From Heterobasidion occidentale (Eukaryota; Basidiomycota; Agaricomycetes; Russulales; Bondarzewiaceae): a stretch of 64,000 nucleotides of DNA. The DNA is taken from positions 806,001 through 870,000 of the forward strand of contig JBCAQO010000010.1 of the NCBI GenBank assembly GCA_039111635.1, read 5' to 3'. The first letter of the stretch is position 1; every line of letters starts with the position of its first letter. The notes under the pieces are model-generated. The model made no database searches, was not told the origin of the DNA, and saw only the letters and a program-made list of their open reading frames with translations. Position numbers and translations under genes: made by a program. This document shows positions 29,961 to 41,140 of the stretch, in pieces.

Positions 29961-30500
29961 TCAGATACGGCGTGGGATTTCCTCAGTTGAGTTTGTTTCT
30001 CGGTACAAACTCACCATTTTTGAATCTTTCTTGTCATTAAGTTTGTCTACATCTGTTTCCCTCGGGTCGGATCAAATCAAATCGAATAGTGTACTTTACA
30101 ATAATTAAGGCTGACTGTATCTTTTCAAATATCTATTAGAGAGCTTTTTCAACTGAATTTATTGTGGATTCTGCCTTAGAGCGAGAAGGAGCTACTCTCG
30201 AAAACCAATGTATCTATTGAGGTAGATTGCAGTACTAGTATTTTGCTAGGCATACTCAACCACAGCCCTGTTGCCATCCGATGCACCATTCTCACTGCAA
30301 TGTCTGTACTGCCCCTCTCACAATCAGAACTACAGGAACACAACATCAATTGATCGCGATCAGTGAAAGAGTAACTAGCGGCGTGCGGAAAAAGAGACAT
30401 ACCCTTTATCAATTCTTAGGACACACGCAATTTGGACGTGGTAGACATCTCTGATCATCGCAGGATTGTCTGACATATGAACAAGCCTTCTAAAGAAATC
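29961..30500. other. No recognisable gene
   Basis: AT-rich stretch upstream of the HNH-type gene with no convincing frame on either strand. Confidence 0.4.
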
Positions 30501-32040
30501 AATCAGTGAGGCACACTGATTGAATACGAGGTGCACAAACCTAATGTGAGGGGGTGGGGATGTAGTGGCGCTGGGCATAAATCGGGGGAAGGCTGGGGTG
30601 AGTGTGTGCGTGGTGGATTGGTAAGTAAGAGGGTGGGTGGAGGTAGGGGTTTGGCAGTGAGAGAGAGGTCTGTTGTGAGAGAGAGGTGAGCATTAGGAAG
30701 TAAAGACATGCAGCAAGAAGAGATGGACGTCGTTATAGCAGACGCTGCGATGCTGCTTGGTGGATGGCCCAAGGTCGTCGCGCGGGCTGACGCGGGTTCG
30801 GCAGAGGGGGCAAGCAAAGCGACAGAAGCGATGGAAAGTGTTGTTAAGACGTGCTGCGAGTGGGGCTGCATGCTGCAAATGCAGTGGGGTACTGCTGCTG
30901 CGAGTGACAGGCGGCCGAGGACGAGAGTCTGATGGTGATGCTGCTGGCGTTGGAGGGGAACAACGAGTGGTCCTACGGCCATGGCAACTCGGACGAGTGG
31001 TGGGTTTGCTGGTAACGATGCCGGTGTTGGAGGGTGCTGTGGATGGGGGCAGGGGTGGAGGCGGCAGGGCTAGATGCTGTGCCGTCAAGGGCGAGCTTGG
31101 CAGCGCCATCACAGACGGTGTGGGCAAAGCTGGTGCAGGCATCTGTGGCGCGGAGCTCTGCGTGCTGCAAGAGGCAACCGAGGTTGGCCCAAGAGTCTAT
31201 GAGGCCGCGGAGGTGGGCGTCGGCATCAAGGTAGGCTGCACACTCTGTGTCGAGCTTTGCCTCGAGGTCGAGGATAGCCTTGAGTGCGGGCTTTGGGAGG
31301 GAGAAGACCGGGGGGACTCTTGCTGGTTGGCAGAGATGACGTTGAGGAGGTAGTCAACACGCGGCGCTTTGTGGTGTGCAGCTCATGCCCGAGGTCCTCG
31401 TTTGCCTGGAGGACGGTGGAGAGGATGAGGGCGAGCTAGGCAGGTGGGGGCTGGGGGTTGCTGTTGACGCGCAAAGATGTGCGTCTGATAGCTCTGGAGT
31501 GTGGGGCTGTGGGCAGTGCTGCACTGTGCCAATGGCAACGACGGGTGTGGGTGGGACGGTGGCGGGGCTAGGTGCACGGTGGGTGGGTGCATGCTTGCAT
31601 GCCCACGCAGGCTGGGGAGTGGTTAGTCGGGGGAAGAGCGCAGTTGAACGGGGCGCGGCCGCCTAGTGCGGTGGTGGAGGATGCGAGGGGGGCACCGGTG
31701 GGGGAATGGTCGCCGGTGGTGACCTGGAGGAGCATCTCGTCGCACGAGAGCGAGGATGAGCACAAGCGCGATCGATGACCGTCTGTGTGGGAGGGCGTGC
31801 AAGAGGGCGTGCGGCCGCGGCCATGGAAGGGGGCAGGGATGTAGGGTGCTGGGCATGGAGCGGAGGAAGGCTGGGGTGAGCGTGTGCGTGATTGGTTTGT
31901 GAGTAGGAGGAAAGGTGGTGGGGGAGTTCGGCGGCGGGAAGTAAGTCTGTTGGGAGAGAAGGTGAGCACAGGGAAGCAAGGACACGCAGGGAGAAGAGAC
32001 GGACGTCGTCGGTATAGCAGGCGCTGCAATGTCTTTTGAC
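30501..32040 (-). repeat. Copies 1 and 2 of a GC-rich repeat family with a coiled-coil coding remnant
   Basis: On the minus strand 31,100-31,320 reads LPKPALKAILDLEAKLDTEC then YLDADAHLRGLIDSWANL and LLQHAELRATDA, a helical, heptad-like segment. The same segment occurs at 34,850-35,030 (LKAIIDLEAKLDAERAGRLD). Within this block, 30,685-30,753 and 31,951-32,033 are two related copies of a GAGGTGAGCA...GACGTCGT segment. Frames are broken and rich in Pro/Ser. I take this as a dispersed family of unknown type flanking the kinase pseudogene on both sides. Confidence 0.5.
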
Positions 32041-32659
32041 AACAACTCAAATCTTCCCCACTTGGTCTCTCGACCTTGTACAGTTCACTGACTCGTCGAT
32101 TTGTCTAGCATCTTCTTCATTCCGTTTATATGGCTGAATCATCCTCTCGTTGTCTGGATCTCTGCGTTGGAGGTAAGTATAGACTGGGCAATTCTGGCTC
32201 GTTTGGTGCGTCTCCTGTTTGTGGCTTGTATCTCCATTAACACCCATCAATAGGTGATATTTATCTCGGGATCAACATTCTCTTGGGCGAAGAGGTTACA
32301 ATCAAGCTGGAATCTGTCAAAGCCAAGCATCCTCAGCTCGAGTACGAATCCAAGGTGTACAAGACCCTCGCTGGCGGTGTTGGGGTGCCTTTCGTTTGTT
32401 GGTTTGACACGGAATGTGATTACAACGCGATGGTCATTGATCTCCTCAGTCCCTCGCTCGAGGACCTATTCAACTTCTGCATCCAAAAGTTTAGTCTCCA
32501 GACGGTGCTCCTGTTAGCCGATTGACTGGTATGGTCTTGTTCTCTGGTGATATCTCATAAACTCAGCCCTTGTTTCAGATTTCGTGGATTGAGTACATCC
32601 ACTCATGCAACTTCATTCACTGCAACAAGTCCTACCAACTCCTCTTTTTTTGGTCAACT

Positions 32660-33600
32660 ATCAGCAGCAGCAGGCACGTCCCGCATGAACGTCGCCGCAA
32701 CGGGTAGCAGGAACACGAGCGTCGCGTCTGCGTATACCTGTGCAAAGACGGCGATGTGGGGGTCAGAGCGCAGATGGCGGAAGAGGAGGAGCAGGGAGGA
32801 GGTGGCAGGGGAGCGTACCTTGACTGACTCGGAGCCGGCTCTGAATTTTGCGCGGCGGGTTGGCTGCGTGAGCGTGAATCGACGAAGCGGGGGACGTGCT
32901 ATTCAGATAGTGTAGTCTGCGCCGTCGTGCTAATGATAGCCAAAGGAGTGAGCAGCCGCGCGGGTGTGTAAGAACAGGAAAGGCGTGCACGATGAGCATG
33001 GCATTAGTGATCTGGTGCTTGCAGGTGCTGCCGCTGAGGATGATCATGCCCACCTTGCACGCGTGGTGCACCTGCTCGTTGAGCATGTGTATGTCGTGCA
33101 CGATGTCGAGCTCGAGCCCGGAGCGCTTGAACGCGTGGAAGCAGAGCATATTGCCAACAGAGCCGTCCATGAGCGCGGGGCAGTACACGGGGATGCCTTT
33201 CTGGCACAACAGATGTCAATCGTGGGCTCGGGTGCAAAAGGGTCAATGCAAAGAGGGGCACAGAGGCGGCAGGGGATCCACTTTGTACGCCCAGTAGTAG
33301 ATCGAGCGCTCGTCGTCAAGCTTCTTGCCCAGGCGGTAGATGAGCGCACTGGGTGACCAGACCTGGCTGGATGCATTCTGCTCCGCGAGCATGGCATTGA
33401 GGATGGGCATGAGACAGTGCTTGAACTTGCAGCGATAATCGTTGGGGACGACAAGGTTCCCAATGTGATTCATGGCGCACGCACGGAAGGCGGCACCGTC
33501 AAAATGGAAGTCTGCAAGGTAGGTGCGGCCAAGGCACTTGATGAAGTCCTCCTCGGTGCAGCCGGTGGTGGTTGACAAGATGCAGGATGACCCCGCGCGG
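32660..33600 (-). pseudogene. Deoxyhypusine synthase, C-terminal fragment (pseudogene)
   Basis: Minus strand: CTEEDFIKCLGRTYLADFHF, NHIGNLVVPNDYRCKFKHCL, SIYYWAYK, then after an intron (acceptor GTTGTGCCAG) GIPVYCPALMDGSVGNMLCF and SGLELDIVHDIHMLN, and finally VYADATLVFLLPVAATFM. These match the order of blocks in eukaryotic deoxyhypusine synthase, which modifies eIF5A. The N-terminal part and the block around the conserved Gln-Glu-Phe-Asp-Gly are missing; GADYTI is followed by TGA. Introns are retained, so this came from genomic DNA. It lies in opposite orientation within the casein kinase pseudogene. Confidence 0.82.
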
Positions 33601-33970
33601 GCCCAAGCCTGACAATTCTGGATGGGCATTGGGAAGCTTAGTAACCACTAAAAAATATATTATGCTTATCCCGAGTGCCAACGTCAATAATTTTGGTTTG
33701 GCCAAGAAGTATAGGGACCCGAAGATGCACCTTCACATTCCATACAGGGAGAACAGAACTTGTTGGGCACTGCGCGCTACACCTCCATCAACACCCACCT
33801 TGGGGTTGAGCAAGCTCGCGGGGACGATCTGGAGTCTCTTGCTTATGTTCTCATGTACTTCCTCTGCGGCGCTCTCCCCTGGCAGGGTCAGAAGGCTGCT
33901 ACCAAGAAGCATAAGTACGACTGAATAATGGAGAAGAAGATGACCACGCCCACCGATCTTCTCTGCCGTG

Positions 33971-34544
33971 GATGCGAATCTGCCGATGTTCCCGGTTCCC
34001 TCCCATCTTTTGGAATCTTTCAACTCGACTCGACGACATTTTGTCTTGCCCCACATTTCCTCACTGTTCCAATTCCTCATTGACGCGACCATCATCCAAA
34101 TTGTACCAAAAAAACGAAAGCCCGGGACCAAGCACTTGGGACTAGTTCAAGGTTGGCTCCTTGTTCACCTGGGAGGCTTGGCGGATACTGAGAAGAATGC
34201 GCGAGGGCAAGATCACGTAAAGCATGTGTTGAGTCCTAGAGCAGATAAAGTGTGGGACATGAGCTCCAGGAATATGATGCATGGACTGTTGAAAGAGACG
34301 GACGATGCAAGAAGGTTGGTATACTCGGCCTGGCAGAACGGCGGCTTGTTTGTGAGTTCAGTGAAAGACCACAATGGACTGACTCACAGAAGCGATTCAG
34401 ACTATCACCATATTGGTCAAAGATACAGCCCCTCTCCCTGTGCGATGGAAAGCTTTCCATGTGCTCAACTGAAAATAACAAAATATCATTGACTCATGAG
34501 TGTGTATACTAGTCCAAGTGTCACACTCACAGGTCAGCAACCTC
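33971..34544. other. Insertion separating kinase pieces 2 and 3
   Basis: About 570 bases between CK1 pieces 2 and 3. Unrelated to the kinase; no recognisable protein and no clear terminal repeats. Confidence 0.4.
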
Positions 34545-34689
34545 AGAAACTTTGCAAGGGCCACGCAGTCGCATCCCTTCTGAGTTCGGCATCTTCCTCA
34601 ACTACACGCACGTTTGTTTTGATGACAAGCTTACTCGTACTTGTGGAAGTTGTTCCGTGATCTCTTTGTTCGTGCGGGCGGATGCGGGC

Positions 34690-35300
34690 AGAGTGGGGGT
34701 TTAGTGGAGGGGGGAGGGGCGGTGACGGGAGCAATGGAAAGGGCTGCTGAAATGAGTGGGGCCGAGTGCTGTGAAGGCAGTGGGGTACTGCTGCTGCACG
34801 TGACGGGCGGCCGAGGACAAGGACAAAGACGAGGGGTGGCTCTGCGGTAATGGTGCTGGTGTTGTAGAGTGCGGCGCGAACATCTGCATGCTGGAGGAAG
34901 CGATCGAGGTCTGCCCAAGCGTGTGTAAGGCTGTGGAGGCGGGTCTCAGCATCAAGGCGGCCTGCGCGCTCTGCGTCAAGCTTTGCCTCGAGGTCGATGA
35001 TGGCCTTGAGTGTGGGTTTTGGGAGGGAAGAGTCCAGGATAAATAGCAGGGGGACTATTGCTGGTTGGATATGACGTTGAGGTACTCAAGGCCGTCTGCG
35101 CAGCGCTTTGTGACGTAGAGCTTGTGCTTGAAGTCCTTGTTTGGCTAGAGGACAATAAAGAGGATGAGGGTGAGCTGCACAGGTTGCCGCTGATGCTTGT
35201 GGGCGGGGAAGGGATAGGTTCGGTAGTTGTGAGTGTGTCGTTCAAATGAAACGAGCGGAGCAGAGTGATGTCACAGTGAGCACCAGTGAGCATCGGTGCT
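34690..35300 (-). repeat. Copy 3 of the GC-rich repeat family
   Basis: Related to 30.8-31.4 kb in the same order: CACGTGACGGGCGGCCGAGG (34,797-34,816) pairs with GAGTGACAGGCGGCCGAGG at 30,900, and GCCTCGAGGTCGATGATGG (34,984) with the matching segment at 31,258. The minus-strand frame carries LEAKLDAERAGRLDAETRLH and WADLDRFLQHADVRAA. It begins directly after kinase piece 3. Confidence 0.55.
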
Positions 35301-35472
35301 GGGTGCATACTGCCACTACTCCTCTCAGTCCCTCGATTTCAACGGTGCGTTCTTTCCTCTTCATTTAACTTCACAAACATGACACATCCACAATGCCATT
35401 TCATTAGCGTTGTCCTCCAAGTCTCAAGAATGGAGCGCAGTTGCTAGACCTTTTCTCGGGTCAACTTGCGAC

Positions 35473-38400
35473 ATGCCGCCCATACGGCCCCACAGTCCTC
35501 CAGAGACAAGAAATCTCAACAAACCAGATGTCTACTACTGTGGATGCATGGCCTGTCTTAACAAGGGAAAGTCTTGGTGCTCTTGTACAATCTGGTATGA
35601 GGACAAACAAGATCGCGGGGCTCAGCAGGCAGCAGGCCAGATACCTGCTCGGAACCCATTGCATAGGATTCCCACTCGGACTCGGACACATCGGAAGCAC
35701 GCTCGGCTCCATGAAGATGGACTTATGGCAGATATGGGGCAGATGCATCCAAGACATCGAGCCAGAACAGTTGAGAATGGGGATCCCATTGATCTTGACC
35801 AGGTAGAGAGTTCTGCAATCACTATTGTTTGTTCATAGATATTATACTCACTCTATTCCATTGCAGGAAATTGCTCAACAAGGAAACCATGAGCTAGATG
35901 AAAATGCTGCCCCGCTTCCCATGCTAGATGATGGAGACCAGTTGCAGCAGGCCGTCCAGGATCTTGAAGATTTGATTGAGAATTTGGATGTTGAAGGCCC
36001 TGGAGACATTGGCAGCGTTGAAGGTGGCGGAGGCATCCAGGCGCTGGAGGACTTAGCGGAAGAGGAGAGGCAGCCTGACATTGAGGGTAACAACGCAGAA
36101 ACATCCCGCATACCATCTGTAAACACTGCACTCAAATTCATCAACACATTGAAATCGGCACCTCTCGAGGACGACAAACTTGACCCGGGAGTACTTGAGC
36201 GACTTTGTCATCCTCTTGAGGAGGTCACTGAGCTTGATGATCCAGACATTCATCTTTCTATCGATCTCTTTCTCGCCAACACGGATGGATCCGAGAAAAT
36301 TTACAACGAGTCTCGCGCTGCTTGCCTTCAACGTCATCCAACAGACAAGATTCTCTCTCATCATCTAGTGAAGAAGAAAGTTGCTGAGTTGACTGGGATC
36401 ACTTCCATCATACACGACATGTGCCCGAACACCTGCATCGCTTACACCGGTCCCTATGCAGACCTGGACAAGTGTCCTCTATGCTATGAGTCTTGGTACG
36501 ATGAAGTGCGTTTAGCTTTGACCGGCACAAAAGAGCCTTGACAGCAGTTCCATACATACCCCCTTGGCCCGCAATGCCAAGTGCGATACCGCTCACCCGA
36601 AGGTGCTTCCTCCATGCATTATCTCAAAGAACAGATGGAAACTATCCTCGCAGAGTTGCGCATTTCAGGAAAGCTTGCAGTCTTCGATGATATACTTCAT
36701 GGCTTGGACTGTTTGGATGCTTATCAGCACGGCCGGATTCTACCTAGAGACATAGTCGTAATGTTTTCAATGGACGGGGCACAGCTGTACAAGAACAAAG
36801 CCTTGGACTGCTGGATTTACATATGGATCTTGGTGAATCTTGCTCCCGACAAGCGCTACAAGAAGAGATATGTGATGCCCGGAGCTATAACACCTGGTCC
36901 CAACAAGCCAAAGAATACAGATTTGTTCATGTATCCTGGTCTTCACCACGTCGCAGCACTGCAGAAAGAAGGCTTCCGAAACTGGGATGCCTCTCGAAGA
37001 GCAACAAACCCATCTCGCCCATGGATTATTCTCGTAACTGCGGACACTGTCGGAGCATATCTTCTCCATGGAGGTGTCGGCCATCATGGAAAGAAGGGCT
37101 GTCGTGAGGGCTGCAATAAGATAGGACGCAGAAAACCAGGTGGTTCACATTATTATTCAGCCTGTCTTAAGCCGGACAACTACAACGAAGATGGCTGCAA
37201 TCACGCCGACGATGAACCCGCCAACCTGCCTGTCCGGTCTCCCGAAGAATATCGAGACGACTGCATTCAGCTCCAGCAGTCCGCATCTATTGCAGAGTAT
37301 GAACGTCGGCGCCTTGAGACTGGGATATCGAGGCCCAGTATCTTCAGTGGTATGCCATCGGAATGTCGACTTCCAATCCCAGGACTGTTCCCAGGCGACA
37401 TCATGCACCTCATCGGTCTCAACATCCTGGACCTCCTGTTGAAGCTCTGGTGTGGCACGATGGAGTGTGATAGGAAGAACAGTGATGATAAAGGCACCTG
37501 GAACTGGGTTTGTCTGGTAGGCGATGTCTGGAAGCGGCACGGACAAGATGTAGCAACTGCAAGGCAATTTCTTCCTAGCTCGTTCGATCGTCCTCCTCGC
37601 AACCTGGCCAAGAAGATTTCAAGTGGTTACAAGTGCTGGGAGTTCCTTCATTACATCTATGGGCTTGGTCCTGGTCTTCTGCATGGTATTCTTCCTGACA
37701 GATACTGGCAAAACTTTTGCAAACTTGCTGCCGGCGTGCGGATTATATTCCAGCTACACATTCCATATAGTCAGTTGCTCAAAGCATCAACCTTGCTGAC
37801 AGATTTTGTGCATGACTTTGAAGTCCTCTATGTCAGGTGCAAAGTCTCTCGCCTTCACTTTGTCCCGCAATGCATGCATGCCCTCACACACACCCCCAGT
37901 GCCACCTTTCGAATAGGTCCTCTTGGCTGTTCATCACAATTTCCCATGGAGCAGACCATAGGAGACCTGGGTGCCGAAATCAAGCAACCGTCGAACCCAT
38001 TTACTAATTTAGCTGAGCGTGCCCTGCGTCGAGCACAGGTCAATGCTCTCAAAGCTATGTGTCCTAATCTTGCTGCTGAGCCAAGTCTTGTTTCTCCTGG
38101 CATCCTGAGCCACAACCTTCACAATGAGTTTATTTTGTGTCATCCTTGCCAGGATCGGCCAAGGCCAATTCGATTATGCGAAGCAGAGGCAATCAAGGCA
38201 TATTTTCAAGGCATCGCAGGACATGCTGATGTACATGATGATTGGTCCATAGACTTGTGCGTGCAGCGTTGGGGACGCCTCCATCTGCCAAATGGTCAGT
38301 ATGTTCGCACCGCATGGAAGGAGATTGTCAACAATGTATCTCGCATGAATCGTAATGTGAAGGTGAGTCGTGCAAGCATGTTTTTATATTTATTGCTGAA

Positions 38401-38709
38401 GCTCTGCATGCAGTTTATGTTCAATGCTAGATTAAGATACGGAGAAGTGCTCTATTTCTTCCAGCATAAAGTCAACAACTACATACACACACTTGCTGTC
38501 ATCTCTCTTTACAGTCTTGAGAATGCTTCTTGCTTTCAGAATCATCGGGTACCATTTGGGCGTGCCAAGCGCAAGGGGATAATGCCCTCATTGCGATCAA
38601 TGTCAAAACAATTTTGACTTGTGCTGCGATGATTCCACATACGTTCTCAATCCCGGATACTAATCCTCTGCAGTTGTATTTTGCCGTGGACAAGCTTGGT
38701 GTAGGATGA
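35473..38709 (+). mobile_element. Plavaka-like (CACTA-type, Tnp2 family) transposase, nearly complete
   Basis: Three exons: 35,473-35,802 (Cys-rich YYCGCMACLNKGKSWCSC), 35,867-38,362 and 38,414-38,709, with introns of 64 and 51 bases; about 1,040 codons. Exon 2 contains LHGLDCLDAYQHGRIL, VVMFSMDGAQLYKNKALDCW, WIYIWILVNLAPDKRYKKR, FMYPGLHHVAALQKEGFRNW, FPGDIMHLIGLNILDLLLKL and FPMEQTIGDLGAEIKQPSNP. These are blocks of the large transposases of basidiomycete Plavaka elements, in which D-D-E residues cut and join DNA; the Asp of FSMDGAQLY is a candidate catalytic residue. Two lesions only: TGA at 36,539-36,541 where Arg (CGA) fits, and one missing base near 38,529, after which LQLYFAVDKLGVG ends at 38,709. 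Terminal inverted repeats were not found. Confidence 0.82.
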
Positions 38710-39567
38710 GCAAGTCGTGCCAAGCTCCGTAGCGGAGTCTGTTTATTTCTTATCACTCGTGGGACCTAATTTGGCATGTCCACATGCACACTTGTGTCCC
38801 TGTCCCTTTCGTTATTGTACGTTCAGTTAGATATATATTCAGACCTTTGTCTTCTTTTCCCTCAAACTGTCATTGCCTACCGCGCACAAGTCTGAGGTGA
38901 GATACATACTAAGGGACTTCTTTCCGTATTACCTGTACTTACTTCAAGACATAGTGTCTGTTTGTCGTACAGGTGAATACAGACTGTCATTGCCTACCGC
39001 GCACAAGTCTGAGTGTCTGTTTGTCGTACAGACGTCGCGCGGTGTTTGTCTCATTTCTACACTTGGCACGGACATTGGGAGGAGTAGGTGGTGATGATAA
39101 CAACAGTGACGACGACAATGACCATGATAATGACAAGGTGCTGCCAGTTGGTGTATAATAGTATATCTTTTGATGGGTGGAGGCTCTTTGATTTAACCTA
39201 ACGCATATACGAACCCCTTTGAAGACAAGACTAGCAAGATTTTTCTGTCATAGAGACAACGTGTGCAAGTAGCATTATTGGAATCTGAATTGGAGAGTAC
39301 TCCATGCTACAACAACCACCACTGGCGTCAACTTGTCATTGTACTCAGCACATGATCTTCTCATTTTCTCCTTGCCTTTGAATACACCTCCTATTCTTGA
39401 TTTTATCCTTTCATAACTAATAGAAGCACTTTTTCTCTCTCGTCACGTCCAGAGCACACAGAAAACTCCTTGATTTAATTTCCCATTTCCACCACCATCT
39501 CTTCAGAGCCACCAAACACACACATCAGCCATATTGAATCTTTCGACTCTGGGATTCTCTATCTCAA
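38710..39567. other. Downstream flank with a short direct duplication
   Basis: A 30-base sequence including CATTGCCTACCGCGCACAAG occurs at about 38,871-38,896 and 38,986-39,011, and TGTCTGTTTGTCGTACAG at 38,957 and 39,015. They interleave like a local slippage duplication of about 60-115 bases. No gene. Confidence 0.55.
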
Positions 39568-40290
39568 ATGCCTTCACCCAAATTTAGTTTCCTTAATATC
39601 AGCTCCAATTTGCTGCCTTCACATTCTAGATTTGACATGACAGCAACCCCATCCTCGTCCTCATCAAGTTCACCAGCCTTTTTGCCATTCTCATCCAATC
39701 AACTCAAGCTTCCATACACTAACATTGTACTGACACGTCACGATTGGGAACCAGCCTTGTATTCCAGCAGCCCAGGGCGGCGAAGGTATCTGTATCCACT
39801 CACAACTCTACACAACCAACTGCAGAAACATCCACGGCCGCTTATGAATTTGCTCCCCCTGTGGCTAGTTCTGCTGAGGTCATGAACCAAGCGGCCACAC
39901 ACTCGCCTGCCAGCGCCAGAGCAAACACCGCACCGGAACCCTCTGATCAAACAACACAACACTTACCGACAAGAAAACACTCAAAGGTACTAGCTAAGGA
40001 CAAGTATAAGGCCACTGTCATTAGTACTCAGTGAGTTTTCAAGTTGTCCTTCTCCGTCTGACTCTCACAAATTTTTCCAGGAATACTTTTCTTGCTTGCT
40101 GGCTTCAAGACTACCCCGACGGCTTTTACTACGAATGCACTGATGCTTACATGGCTCTCTCTGCCGATGAAATCCAGGTATGTACATGGCCAGACTTAAG
40201 CTAGATCACAGCCTCAAAGTGCTTTTTGGGTTGGTTCTCGACAAACAGGAGCTATGGGATGATTGTTCCAAACAAGTATGTACATATGAC
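39568..40290 (+). pseudogene. Degenerate Ser/Thr-rich ORF with retained splice sites
   Basis: Frames 39,568-39,885 and 39,744-40,034 read as one Ser/Thr/Pro-rich protein after a frame change near 39,780 (ending KHSKVLAKDKYKATVIST). A GT-AG intron follows (40,032-40,080), then NTFLACWLQDYPDGFYYECT and ALSADEIQ up to a donor at 40,177, and a small exon ELWDDCSKQ up to a donor at 40,275. The next part runs into the minisatellite. No family recognised; it might be another transposon-borne ORF. Confidence 0.4.
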
Positions 40291-40399
40291 CATCAATTGC
40301 ATTTATGCTTATTTACGATGACTACAGCAGACCGCAAAGCACACCTCAAGACGTGGACGTGGAGAAAGCACAGGGGAGGGACACGCGTGAGCTGATGGT

Positions 40400-41140
40400 G
40401 GCGGTGGTGATGGGGAGCGGCGGCAGCGGTGAGCAACAGTGGCGAGGAGCAGGAGCAGGAGCAGGAGCGGAAGCAGCAGCAGGAGCGGAAGCAGCGGCGG
40501 GCAGTGGCATCGAGGAGTGGGAGCAGCAGTGGAGAGTGAGCAGCGTGCGGCGGCGGCGGCGGGAGCGGGAGCAGCAGCGGAAATCGAGCAGCGGCAATGA
40601 GAGCAGGAGCAGCGGTGGAAGGTGGGCAGCAGCCAGCAGGACTGAAGGCAGTGGAGAGTGGGTAGTAGGCAGCGGTGATGGGAGCAGGGGAAGCGTCGTT
40701 GAGGAGCAGGAGTAGCAGTAGAGAGTGGGCAGCGGCAGTGGCGGGAGCCGGAGTGGCAGAAAATGGGTAGCGGGCAGCGGCATTGAGGAGTGGGAGCAGC
40801 AGTGGGGAGTGGGCAGCGCGCGGCGGCGGCGGAAGCGGGAGCGGCGGCGGAATGTGAGCAGCGGCAATGGGAGTGGGAGCAGCGGCGATGGGAGCGGGAG
40901 CAGCGGCGATGGGAGCGGGAGCAGTGAGGGAGCAGCAGCGGAGAGTGGGCAGTAGGGTGCGGGGGGAGCGAGAGCAGTAGTGAGGAGCAGCGGCCGGAGT
41001 GAGAGCAGGGAGCGAGAACAGCGGCAGAAGCAGGAGCAGCGGCCAGAGTGGGAGCAGCAGCGGGATCGGGAGCAGCAGAAGGATCGGGAGCAGCAGCGGG
41101 AGCGGGTGCAGCAGGATGCTCAAACGAAGAAGGACCAGGT
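40400..41140 (+). repeat. Purine-rich minisatellite/microsatellite array
   Basis: 740 bases built from GAGCAG, GGAGCGG and GGCAGCGG words with irregular longer units such as GTGGAGAGTGGGCAGCGG. In one plus-strand frame it gives Gln/Glu/Arg-rich peptide (QRPEWEQQRDREQQKDREQQ). Strong purine asymmetry on the plus strand explains long open frames on both strands. It may have grown out of the 3' coding part of the preceding ORF. Confidence 0.85.

Larger units (their letters stand above)
32160..34685 (+). pseudogene. Casein kinase 1 (Hrr25/Yck-type) pseudogene in three pieces
   Basis: Piece 1 (32,250-32,640): [53 protein letters not shown] and IEYIHSCNFIHCNKS (normally HRDIKP). Piece 2 (33,606-33,970): [20 protein letters not shown], then in shifted frames [39 protein letters not shown] and IMEKKMTTPTDLLCRG. 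Piece 3 (34,545-34,685): SEFGIFLNYTH and LWKLFRDLFVRA. The HRD and DFG motifs are lost. A reversed deoxyhypusine synthase fragment separates pieces 1 and 2, and about 570 bases of other DNA separate pieces 2 and 3. The gene is dead. Confidence 0.85.

Noticed and set aside
39080..39140. GATGATAAC/GACGACGACAATGA short tandem run as a regulatory element
   Set aside because: Simple sequence with no further support.
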